Below are positions 55,237 through 63,032 of a stretch of 64,000 nt of DNA, one piece after another. Below the pieces are notes generated by a model. It did no database searches. It saw only the letters and a list, made by a program, of their open reading frames with translations, and was not told the DNA's origin. The first letter of the stretch is position 1; each line of letters opens with the position of its first letter. Source of the DNA: Flavimobilis marinus (lineage in GTDB: Bacteria > Actinomycetota > Actinomycetes > Actinomycetales > Cellulomonadaceae); NCBI RefSeq assembly GCF_900113055.1, contig NZ_FONZ01000003.1, positions 372,001 through 436,000 of the forward strand, read 5' to 3'. Made by a program: the position numbers and the translations under genes.

Positions 55237-57687
55237 CTAGAGCGTCAGGGTCAGCGCGAAGGCCTCGCGCGCGTTCTCGAACGTCGCCGTCGCGCCGTCG
55301 AGGGTGAGCGCCTCGCCGTCGAGCGTGGCTGACGACGGCTCTCCCCCGTGCACGACGACGCGGAACCACCCCCGCGCATGCTCCGGGTACCCGTCGCCCT
55401 CGACCTCGCCGCGGACCGTCACCCGGTCCCCCACGCGCTGCACCTCGCACGTCGTGCGGACCCGAGCGCCGTCGTCGGCCGCGAACGTCAGACCGTCGTC
55501 CTCCTGCAGGAAGGACGTGTGCACGGCCTCGTCGCCCTCGCCCGGCAGGAACACGTGCAGCTCGACCACGTCCGGGTGGTGGCCCGCGGTCGAGGCCGGG
55601 GCGGTCGGCCACATGGGGATCACCGCGCCGCCGCGGGCGTAGGTCGGGATCCGGTCCATGGGCGTCGGCGCGACCAAGAACTGCTGGCCGTCGAAGCGCT
55701 CACCGGAGTGCCAGTCGTACCAGGTCCCGGCCGGGAGGTAGACCTGCCGTGCGGTGGTGCCCGCCTCGATCACCGGCGCGACGAGGAGGTCGGGTCCGAA
55801 CAGGTACTCGTCGTCAAGCTCGCGGACCATGGGGTCCTCCTGGTGGTCGAACACCAGCGGCCGCTGCACGGGAGCTCCGGTCTCGGACGCGCGCAGGAAC
55901 GCCGCGTACAGGTAGGGCATGAGCCGGTACCGCAGCTCGATGGCCGCGCGCACCGCGTCGCGCACCGCGTCCCCGAACGACCAGGCGTACTGGTCCACGT
56001 TCCCGGCGGCGGAGTGGTTGCGGCAGAACGGCGTGAGGGCGCCGTACTGCATCCAGCGCAGGAACAGCTCGGGGTTGGAGTGCCCCATGAACCCGCCGAT
56101 GTCCGCGCCCACGAAGGCCTGCCCGCTGAGCCCGAGCCCCCCGGCCATCGGCATGCTGAGCCACAGGTGGTCCCAGCGGGACATGTTGTCCCCCATCCAG
56201 TTCGCGGCGTAGCGCTGGATGCCCGCGAAACCGGCGCGCGAGAGCACGAACGTCCTCTTGTCCGGCATCTCCGCGAGCAGACCCTGCGTGGTGCCCATCG
56301 CCATGAGCAGCGCGTACTGGTTGTGGTACTTGGCGTGGGACTCGCGACCGTGGTCGAACCGCATCGCGTGCGGCTCGATCGCACCGGTCGCGGGCTCGTT
56401 CATGTCGTTCCAGATGCCCGCGAGGCCTGAGCGCACGTGGGCGGCGTTGAGCTCGCCCCACCAGGCCCGCCCCTCCTCGGTCGCGAAGTCCGGGAACGTC
56501 GTGTTCCCCGGCCACACCTCGCCGATGTAGAGGTCGCCGCCCTCGGTGCGGCACAGGACGTCCTTGGCGAGCGCGTCGTCGAACACCGCGTAGCCCGGGT
56601 CGTGCTTCACCCCGGGATCGATGATCGTGATGACACGGAAGCCGTCGTCGGCCAGGCGCGCGAGCATGCCCGGGGCATCGGGGAACTTCTCGGTGTCCCA
56701 GGTGAAGACGCGGTAGCCGTCCATGTAGTCGATGTCGAGCCACAGGGCGTCGCAGGGGATGTCCTCGGCGCGGTGCCGGGCGGCGAGCTCCTCGATCTTG
56801 TCCTGCGTGTAGTTGAACCAGCGGCACTGGTGGTAGCCGAGCGACCACAGCGGCGGCGGCACGGTCCGGCCCGTGAGCCACGTGTAGCCCTCGAGGATGT
56901 CGGGGATCCCCGGGCCGGCGAAGACGTACTCGACGTACTGGCCGCCCGTGACGTGGATGCGGTACTCGTCGTCGGGCGTGAAGTCGTAGTGCGACCGGTA
57001 GGCGTTGTCGAGGAACGAGGCCGCGACGCCGCCGTCGGACGCGTGGTGGTAGAAGAACGGGATCGAGACGTAGTACGGGTCGAACTCGGTGCTCGTGTTG
57101 TCCGAGCGAGGGTCGTCCGCGGCCTTCTGGAGGGCGAACTCCCCGGACGCCGTCGGGCTGAGGACGTCGGTGTTCCACAGTGTGAAGTCCCGCCCGCGCC
57201 GGTTCTGGCCGCCGGTCTTCTCGCCCAGACCGTAGATCGCGTCCTGCACGCCCGCCCGGCGGCGCACGACAAACTCGTCGTTGAGCGTCGCGTACGGCCA
57301 CCACACGCCGTCCGAGTCCTGGTAGGTCTCGACGACGGCGCTCCCGTCCGTCCGGTGCACGTCCAGCCGGAACGGACTGAGGTAGAGCGAGACGACGACA
57401 GCGTCCGTGCGCAGGCGGACGACGTCGTCGGCGTGCTCGAGCTCGAAGGTCACCGCCTGCTCGAACGGGTCGACGCACACGGCGTGCGTGGGCTGCTCGT
57501 CGAACCGTCCGCCGCGGCTGATCGACAGGCGCACGACGTCGTCCCGCACCACCTCGACGCGCAGCCGCTCCCCCGTGGTCCCGCCGCCGCCGAGCGCGGC
57601 CTCGAGCCCGCGGCCCGTCTTCGTGACGTCCGCAGCGGTCTCGAACCGCAGGTAGGTGGCGGTCTGCTGGGCGGTGGGGAACGGCAC
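55237..57687 (-). CDS. GH31 alpha-glucosidase/alpha-xylosidase family
   Basis: 816 residues. The GH31 core is complete: WLDIDYMDGYRVFTWD, the nucleophile Asp in GIWNDMNEP (about residue 428), SRAGFAGIQRYAANWMGDN and the acid-containing GADIGGFMGH. The N-terminal beta domain and C-terminal beta modules are also present, and there is no signal peptide, so it is cytoplasmic. It removes alpha-linked glucose (or xylose) from oligosaccharides. No transporter is adjacent; it stands alone. Confidence 0.93.
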   Translation of the reverse strand: MPFPTAQQTATYLRFETAADVTKTGRGLEAALGGGGTTGERLRVEVVRDDVVRLSISRGGRFDEQPTHAVCVDPFEQAVTFELEHADDVVRLRTDAVVVSLYLSPFRLDVHRTDGSAVVETYQDSDGVWWPYATLNDEFVVRRRAGVQDAIYGLGEKTGGQNRRGRDFTLWNTDVLSPTASGEFALQKAADDPRSDNTSTEFDPYYVSIPFFYHHASDGGVAASFLDNAYRSHYDFTPDDEYRIHVTGGQYVEYVFAGPGIPDILEGYTWLTGRTVPPPLWSLGYHQCRWFNYTQDKIEELAARHRAEDIPCDALWLDIDYMDGYRVFTWDTEKFPDAPGMLARLADDGFRVITIIDPGVKHDPGYAVFDDALAKDVLCRTEGGDLYIGEVWPGNTTFPDFATEEGRAWWGELNAAHVRSGLAGIWNDMNEPATGAIEPHAMRFDHGRESHAKYHNQYALLMAMGTTQGLLAEMPDKRTFVLSRAGFAGIQRYAANWMGDNMSRWDHLWLSMPMAGGLGLSGQAFVGADIGGFMGHSNPELFLRWMQYGALTPFCRNHSAAGNVDQYAWSFGDAVRDAVRAAIELRYRLMPYLYAAFLRASETGAPVQRPLVFDHQEDPMVRELDDEYLFGPDLLVAPVIEAGTTARQVYLPAGTWYDWHSGERFDGQQFLVAPTPMDRIPTYARGGAVIPMWPTAPASTAGHHPDVVELHVFLPGEGDEAVHTSFLQEDDGLTFAADDGARVRTTCEVQRVGDRVTVRGEVEGDGYPEHARGWFRVVVHGGEPSSATLDGEALTLDGATATFENAREAFALTLTL

Positions 57688-57773
57688 GGGAGGGCTCCTT
57701 TGCTCGGGTGCTCCCAGGCTAGACCGGGGCGGTGACTCAGACCTGGCTGCTTCCCTCCCCGGCGGCCGCGCTG

Positions 57774-58982
57774 CTACTCGGTTCCGGTCTCAGTCGAAGG
57801 GGCATCGGACGGCGCCTCAGACGACAGCTCCGTGTCCAAGGGCTCTCCACTCGGCTCTATTTCCAGCGGCGAGTCGCTCGGCGTCTCGGCCTCGTCGGTC
57901 GCGAGCGGGACGAGGCGATCGATCGTCGGGGCCTGCGTCGACCCGGCGACTCCGTCAGGTGCCGTCCAGCGATTCACGGTCTCGTCCCATACGCCCGACT
58001 CGATGTCCCAGAATCCGAGCGGGTAGGCGTTCCAGACCTCGCGGCCGTTGACGTCGGTGCGCGGCTCCCAGAAGTGCGTGATCCTGTCGCCATCGGGGCT
58101 GTCCAGAGTGCCGTCGGGGGCGAGCAGCACGGGTCGTCCGGACTGGTCGACGACCTGGGCGCCATCGATCAGCTCGCCGTCCGGGCCGTAGACGAAGAGG
58201 TTGGTCGCACGTTCGCCGCCGACGTAGACAGCCTCGGCTTCGCTGCCAGCGGCGTCGGCCGGCGCACTCTCGTCGGAGGAGTCAAGGGGGGAGAAGTACG
58301 CGATCTGGTTGGCAGCGTCCTGTGCCATCGCCACGTAGGGAACGAAGTAGACCGCCGCGACGACGTTGGCAACAACCGCGGCACGGCGCCATCCCCTTCC
58401 CAGTCGCAAGGCGCCGCGCCCAACCTGCACGCTCAGGAACGCCAGGACGACCATGACCAGCACGGCCCACGGGTCGCTCTCGGGGATGAACCGGATCTCG
58501 TAGACAGTGAACATCCCGCCGATGAAGCCGCCCAGAACCCATGCTCGCGCTACCCACCAAACCGGAGCGATCGATCGACCGAAGCCGACGAGGAAGGCAC
58601 CCTGCGAGGTCGTGGCGAAGCGGGCGATCTGCGCCCGGAGCGGCGCGACCAGTTCGTGCGCCGCCGCACGGACGCGGACGCGCCAGGGAGCCCTCCCGGC
58701 ACGCTCGGTCGGACCCGCAGCAGGGAACCCAGCCGCCGACCGCAGCTCCGCCGCGTACTCCTCGGGGGCCCCAAACCGTGCGGTCAGCTCGTCACCCTCC
58801 GCCGCAGCCACCTCGGAATGGCCCGCCCGCTCCGGCGCCGCGTCCGCGAGCGCCTCGGCCAGATCCGCCTCGAGCCCGTCGGTGAGGTCTTCGACCACGT
58901 CGGGCTCGAGGTCGGCCAGGTGCGCCCGGACCCGGGTCGCGTAGGCAGCGAAGTGCTCGCTCAGCACCGGCGTCGTCATCAT
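57774..58982 (-). CDS. HAAS-type domain membrane protein partnered with PadR
   Basis: 402 residues. The N-terminal ~85 residues (FAAYATRVRAHLADLEPDVVEDLTDGLEADL ... TARFGAPEEYAAELR) match the HAAS/permease-prefix helical domain found next to PadR regulators; three or four membrane segments follow (about 155-230). A ~170-residue Asp/Ser/Pro-rich extracytoplasmic part then ends in an acidic tail. It overlaps the padR gene by four bases. The pair probably forms a membrane-stress or ligand-sensing module; the outside domain is unfamiliar. Confidence 0.72.
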   Translation of the reverse strand: MMTTPVLSEHFAAYATRVRAHLADLEPDVVEDLTDGLEADLAEALADAAPERAGHSEVAAAEGDELTARFGAPEEYAAELRSAAGFPAAGPTERAGRAPWRVRVRAAAHELVAPLRAQIARFATTSQGAFLVGFGRSIAPVWWVARAWVLGGFIGGMFTVYEIRFIPESDPWAVLVMVVLAFLSVQVGRGALRLGRGWRRAAVVANVVAAVYFVPYVAMAQDAANQIAYFSPLDSSDESAPADAAGSEAEAVYVGGERATNLFVYGPDGELIDGAQVVDQSGRPVLLAPDGTLDSPDGDRITHFWEPRTDVNGREVWNAYPLGFWDIESGVWDETVNRWTAPDGVAGSTQAPTIDRLVPLATDEAETPSDSPLEIEPSGEPLDTELSSEAPSDAPSTETGTE

Positions 58983-59308
58983 GCCGCTCCTTCAGTCGTC
59001 AGGAGTGCGCTCATCGCCTCGGCGAACTCGCGCCACTCACCACGCTGGCTCTCCAGGAGAGCCCGCCCCTGCTTGTTGATGCCGTAGTACTTGCGGTGCG
59101 GCCCTTCGTCGGACGGCACGACATAGCTCGTCAGCGCCCCGGCCGCGTACAGGCGCCGGAGCGTCCCATACACGGACGCGTCGCCGACGGCGTCGAGCCC
59201 CGCCGCGCGCAGCCGCCGCACGACGTCGTAGCCGTAACCATCCGCCTCCGCGAGGACGGCCAGGACCGCGGCGTCGAGGACGCCCTTCAACAGCTGTGTC
59301 GTATCCAT
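58979..59308 (-). CDS. PadR family transcriptional regulator
   Basis: 109 residues from ATG 59308 with GGAGG four bases upstream. The winged helix is typical: LKGVLDAAVLAVLAEADGYGYDVVRRL ... ASVYGTLRRLYAAG ... GPHRKYYGINKQGRALL. It is the short one-domain PadR form. It is coupled to the HAAS-type gene. The 209-bp upstream gap contains an AT-richer stretch at about 59370-59415 that probably holds its promoter and operator, without a clear palindrome. Confidence 0.9.
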   Translation of the reverse strand: MDTTQLLKGVLDAAVLAVLAEADGYGYDVVRRLRAAGLDAVGDASVYGTLRRLYAAGALTSYVVPSDEGPHRKYYGINKQGRALLESQRGEWREFAEAMSALLTTEGAA

Positions 59309-59517
59309 CGGACCTCCGCTCATCGCGCCGGCCCGTGATCCCCCTGCGGCCACGGGCCAGCGCTTGTGCGTCACACGGTACTACGGAATACGCACTACCG
59401 GACACACCGTGCTACCGGCGCGCCGCTGGTCCGCCGCAGTTCTGCACAGAACGACAACACACGTGTCGATACGAGCAGAATCGTCCGGTGCCGCGACCGA
59501 GAGAGCCGGCCCCGACG

Positions 59518-60102
59518 TCAGCCCGCGTCCCCCAGCCGCGCCAGCAACCCGTCCCGCACCGTCGGCCACTCGGCCGCGAGGATCGAGAAGTAGACCGTGT
59601 CCTGCCGGGTCCCGTCGGCCGAGACCCGGTGGTCGCGCAGCGTGCCCTCGTACCGGGCGCCGAGCTTCCGCATCGCCGCGAGCGACCGCGCGTTGCGGGC
59701 GTCCCCGCGCAGGGCCACGCGCGCCAGGCCCCAGTCCTCGAACGCGTGCGTCAGCAGCAGCAGCTTGGCCGCGGGGTTCACGTGCGTGCCCCACACAGCC
59801 CGGCCGTAGAAGGTGTTGCCGATCTCGCAGCGACCCATCGCGGACGCGACGTCGTAGTACGTCGTCACGCCGACGACGGGCGAACCGTCCGTGTGCTCGT
59901 CCCGCACCGCGAACGCGACCATGGCGGGCGTCGCTACCAGCCGCTCCACGTGCGCGGTCATCGCAGCCTCGTCGTCGGGGAGCGGCGACGTCATGCCGCG
60001 CCACATCTCGGCGTCGACAAGCGGCGCGAGCGCAGCGGCATGCTGGACGCCGAGAGGTTCGAGCCGGACGCCGTGGCCGGTCAGGACGAGGTCGTGTTCC
60101 AC
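59518..60102 (-). CDS. GNAT acetyltransferase, RimJ/RimL-like (tandem copy 1)
   Basis: 194 residues from GTG 60102. Starts EHDLVLTGHGVRLEPL and continues with the GNAT core: MGRCEIGNTFYGRAVWGTHVNPAAKLLLLTHAF and the acetyl-CoA loop RVALRGDARNARSLAAMRKLGARYEGTLRDH. It would acetylate a small molecule or an N-terminal amine. It is paralogous along its length to the next gene upstream, with the same GTG-GAx-CAC start, indicating tandem duplication. Confidence 0.88.
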   Translation of the reverse strand: MEHDLVLTGHGVRLEPLGVQHAAALAPLVDAEMWRGMTSPLPDDEAAMTAHVERLVATPAMVAFAVRDEHTDGSPVVGVTTYYDVASAMGRCEIGNTFYGRAVWGTHVNPAAKLLLLTHAFEDWGLARVALRGDARNARSLAAMRKLGARYEGTLRDHRVSADGTRQDTVYFSILAAEWPTVRDGLLARLGDAG

Positions 60103-60120
60103 GCGAGCGAGACTAGCCAG

Positions 60121-60858
60121 TCACCGCCGTCGGCGCCGCGCCCGCCGCTGTCGCCGCGCCGCGGCCCGCGGCGGGACCGGGACGGGCCCGTGCTGGAGCA
60201 GGGCGTCCGCGACCTCCTGCACCACCTCGGACGTCACGCTCGCCCCGACCGACGCGAGCGGCGGCATGCTTGCCTCGATCGACCGCAGCGGGTCGAGCCG
60301 GTTCAGCAGCCGCTCGCGGATCTCCGGCCACTCCGGCTCGAGGATCGAGAACGACACTGAGTCGACCCGCGTGCCGTCGCGGTCGTCGCGGTAACCCCGC
60401 AGCAGACCTTCCCGCGTCGCGCCGAGCCGCTCGATCGCGCCCAGCGACCGGGTGTTGCGTGCGTCTGCGCGCAGGGCCACGCGGTACACCCCGAGTCCCT
60501 CGAACGCGTGCTGCAGCAGCAGGAACTTCGACGCCGGGTTGATCACGCGGCCCCACACAGCACGATCGTAGAAGGTGCGGCCGATCTCGACCCGGCGCGC
60601 CTCGGGATGGTGGTCCACGAGCGCCGTGCTCCCGCGCACCTGACCGTCGACCAGGTCGACGACGGCGAACGGCAGGCACCCCGGCAGCGCGAGGGAGTCC
60701 TCGATGTAGTTCATCATCCCCACCTCGCCCTCGGGCAGGGGTGCGCTCATGCCCGCCCACAGGTCGGCGTCGACCATGCGGGCGAGGTCGCTGACGTGCT
60801 GCTGCGCCAGCGGTTCAAGGCGAAATCCGTGCGCCTCGAGGACGAGATCGTGCTCCAC
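60121..60858 (-). CDS. GNAT acetyltransferase, RimJ/RimL-like (tandem copy 2, extended)
   Basis: 245 residues from GTG 60858, chosen by alignment to its paralogue (both start EHDLVL). The GNAT core is complete: RRVEIGRTFYDRAVWGRVINPASKFLLLQHAF, then RVALRADARNTRSLGAIERLGATREGLLRGY. About 50 extra C-terminal residues end in an Arg-rich tail (RAAARRQRRARRR) that is absent in copy 1 and may bind nucleic acid or be simple GC-driven read-through. It ends 18 bp before copy 1, so they are co-transcribed. Confidence 0.86.
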   Translation of the reverse strand: MEHDLVLEAHGFRLEPLAQQHVSDLARMVDADLWAGMSAPLPEGEVGMMNYIEDSLALPGCLPFAVVDLVDGQVRGSTALVDHHPEARRVEIGRTFYDRAVWGRVINPASKFLLLQHAFEGLGVYRVALRADARNTRSLGAIERLGATREGLLRGYRDDRDGTRVDSVSFSILEPEWPEIRERLLNRLDPLRSIEASMPPLASVGASVTSEVVQEVADALLQHGPVPVPPRAAARRQRRARRRRR

Positions 60859-60982
60859 GCGGAAATCAGAGCACGCCGCCACCACACGCGACAACGGTCC
60901 TGCGGCGTGTCGCGCGAGACACTCCGGCGCTGGTCACCGAGTGTTTTCGCGCCCGTTCCCGACCGTTCGACCCGCGCCGGGA

Positions 60983-62377
60983 TCACGCCCCCGGAGCGCA
61001 CCCCCCGGCCACCGCTGCGTTGGCCACGGCGGCGGTCGCGACGAGCCCCGAGAGCCCCGAGACGTCGGGCACCGGGCGGGGGTCGTCGGCGACCACCCAG
61101 CACCCGTCGACGACGACGTAGCTCGCCCCCGGCCCGTCGGTCAGGTAAGCCGCGAGCGCCTCGACCAGGCGGTCGACGTGCTCGCTGCCCGAGCCGAGCC
61201 CGACGCTCGCGCGGATGGCGCCGGTGCCGTGCCCGAGCCGGGCGAGCAGGGGATGCGCGCAGAACTTGCCGTCCCGCACCCCGATCCCGTGCTCCGCAGC
61301 GAGGTAGGCGGCCACCAGGCCCGGGTCGTGCCCCGGCACCGCGAACGCGACCACACCGACGCGGTCGGTCGAGTCCGCCCAGACCCGCAGCACCTCGACG
61401 CCGTCGATGCCGCAGAGCCCGGACTCGAGCCGGTCGCGCAGCGCGTCCTCGTGGGCGTGCGCCGCCGCCGCGTCGAGCTCGGCGAGCGCGTCGCAGGCCG
61501 CCGCGAGCGCGACCGCGCCGATCACGTTGGGCGACCCGGCCTCGTGGCGCGCGGGCGACGGGGCCCAGGTCACGCCGTCGGCCGACACGGACCGGACTGC
61601 GCCGCCGCCGGCGAGGTAGGCGGGGGCGGCGTCGAGCCAGTCCCGCCGCCCGATCAGGACACCGGCGCCGTACGGCGCGTACGTCTTGTGCCCGGAGAAG
61701 GCCAGGTAGTCGATGCCGGCCGCGGCGACGTCGACCCGGCGGTGCGGGACGAGCTGAGCGCCGTCGACCGCGACGCGCGCGCCGGCCTCGTGGGCCAGGG
61801 CGACGACGTCGGCCAGGGGCAGGGCCTCCCCGGTCACGTTCGAGGCGCCCGTGCAGGCGACGAGCGCGTAGGACGCCCGGGCGAGCTCCGCCCGGAGAAG
61901 GTCGAGCGTCTCGGTGATCGTGGGGGCGCCCGTCACGACCGTCGCCCCGCCGCTCGCCCGGTGCCACGGCAGCAGGTTCGCGTGGTGCTCAATGTCGAGC
62001 ACCAGCACCCGCCCGGGTACGGCCCCCGCGAGGAGGTTGAGCGAGTCGGTCGTGTTGCGGGTGAAGATCGTGACGTCGTCGGCCCGCGCGCCCACCAGGG
62101 TGGCGACGGACCGGCGTGAGGCCTCGTACAGGGCGGTCGAGACCTGCGAGAGGTACCCGGCGCCGCGGTGCACGCTCGCGTACAGCGGCAGCACCTGGGC
62201 GACGCGCTCGGCGACGACCGCGAGCGCGGGGGCCGACGCCGCGACGTCGAGGTTCGCGTACGGCACCGTCCGACCGTCGACGAGCGGCACGAGCGTGTCC
62301 GCGCCGATCACCTCGAGCAGCGGGGCGACGGGCGATGCGTCGGTACAGGCGGGGCGGGACAGGGTGTCGGGGCACAT
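60983..62377 (-). CDS. SufS-like class V aminotransferase/cysteine desulfurase under SAM-IV control
   Basis: 464 residues. The PLP lysine is in FSGHKTYAPYG (Lys231), Asp205 in RVAVDGAQLVPH binds the pyridine N, and Cys373 in RDGKFCAHPLL is at the position of the SufS nucleophile, so desulfurase activity is possible. It lacks suf neighbours. A SAM-IV riboswitch directly precedes it, overlapping the GAGAGGAG ribosome site, which ties it to methionine/sulfur metabolism. It may release sulfur from cysteine or a related thiol for the divergent rhodanese-MetZ pair. C-terminal ~65 residues are outside the core and contain a short beta-rich WVVADDPRPVPD part. Confidence 0.87.
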   Translation of the reverse strand: MCPDTLSRPACTDASPVAPLLEVIGADTLVPLVDGRTVPYANLDVAASAPALAVVAERVAQVLPLYASVHRGAGYLSQVSTALYEASRRSVATLVGARADDVTIFTRNTTDSLNLLAGAVPGRVLVLDIEHHANLLPWHRASGGATVVTGAPTITETLDLLRAELARASYALVACTGASNVTGEALPLADVVALAHEAGARVAVDGAQLVPHRRVDVAAAGIDYLAFSGHKTYAPYGAGVLIGRRDWLDAAPAYLAGGGAVRSVSADGVTWAPSPARHEAGSPNVIGAVALAAACDALAELDAAAAHAHEDALRDRLESGLCGIDGVEVLRVWADSTDRVGVVAFAVPGHDPGLVAAYLAAEHGIGVRDGKFCAHPLLARLGHGTGAIRASVGLGSGSEHVDRLVEALAAYLTDGPGASYVVVDGCWVVADDPRPVPDVSGLSGLVATAAVANAAVAGGCAPGA

Positions 62378-62388
62378 GAGGGGCTCCT

Positions 62389-62504
62389 CTCGGCGCTTGC
62401 CCGACGCCGGACGACGGCGGGCCTGGTCCTCACCCGGGGCACCCCACCGCGGAAGGAGGGTTGCCGGCCAGCAAGCCGGGGCTACGCGCTGGCACTCGTG
62501 ACCG
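62389..62504 (-). promoter_or_regulatory. SAM-IV riboswitch
   Basis: On the minus strand the leader contains the SAM-IV core in order: GGTCACGAGTGCCAGC, then AGCCCCGGCTTGCTGG, CCGGCAACCCTCC, CCGCGGTGGGGTGCC, CCGGGTGAGGACCAGG and a closing GGGCAAGCGCC. These match the described mycobacterial SAM-IV aptamer almost base for base by memory. The 3' end adjoins GAGAGGAG, the ribosome site for the gene starting at 62377, so SAM binding likely blocks translation. A TTGACG (62540-62535) is a possible -35. Confidence 0.9.
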
Positions 62505-62621
62505 TGCCCCTAGCGTCACCGGGGGTCCGCCGTCCGTCAAGGGCTGGGACGGCCGTCTCACCCAGTGGGAACTCCGGTGGTCGACGACGACGCCGCGGCC
62601 GCAAGCCCGGAGGATGGCCGC

Positions 62622-63032
62622 ATGACGTATGCAGGAGACCTCACCCCGCACCAGGCCTACGAGCTCGTCGCGAGCCGCCCGGACGTGCTGCTCGTCGACG
62701 TCCGCACCCGGGGCGAGTGGCAGCAGATCGGCGTGCCCGACGGCGCCGACGCGGCCGGCGACGTCGCGTTCGTCGAGTGGAACACCGCGACCGGTCCCAA
62801 CGACAGGTTCCTCGACGACCTCGCGGCGGCCGGGGCCACGCCCGAGCGCACGCTCGTGTTCCTCTGCCGCTCGGGCGTGCGGTCGATCGGCGCGGCGGAG
62901 GCGGCGACCGCGGCGGGCCTGGGCCCTGCCTACAACGTGCTCGAGGGCTTCGAGGGCGAGCAGGACCGCTTCGGCATGCGTACCGTCAACGGCTGGCGCA
63001 ACGCGGGTCTGCCGACCTCGGGTCCGACGTGA
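62622..63032 (+). CDS. Rhodanese-like sulfurtransferase
   Basis: 136 residues from ATG 62622 with GGAGGA eight bases upstream. One rhodanese domain with LLVDVRTRGEWQQIGVPDGA and the active loop CRSGVRS (Cys82). The C-terminal EGFEGEQDRFGMRTVNGWRNAGLP form is that of rhodaneses found beside metZ. It can carry persulfide sulfur. It overlaps metZ (GTGA). Divergent from the SAM-IV/SufS-like gene across a 244-bp region. Confidence 0.92.
   Translation: MTYAGDLTPHQAYELVASRPDVLLVDVRTRGEWQQIGVPDGADAAGDVAFVEWNTATGPNDRFLDDLAAAGATPERTLVFLCRSGVRSIGAAEAATAAGLGPAYNVLEGFEGEQDRFGMRTVNGWRNAGLPTSGPT

Noticed and set aside
62505-62621. A second SAM riboswitch on the plus strand before the rhodanese-metZ operon
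   Set aside because: The plus-strand leader has only a short CTGGG/CCCAG hairpin and none of the SAM-I or SAM-IV core sequence.
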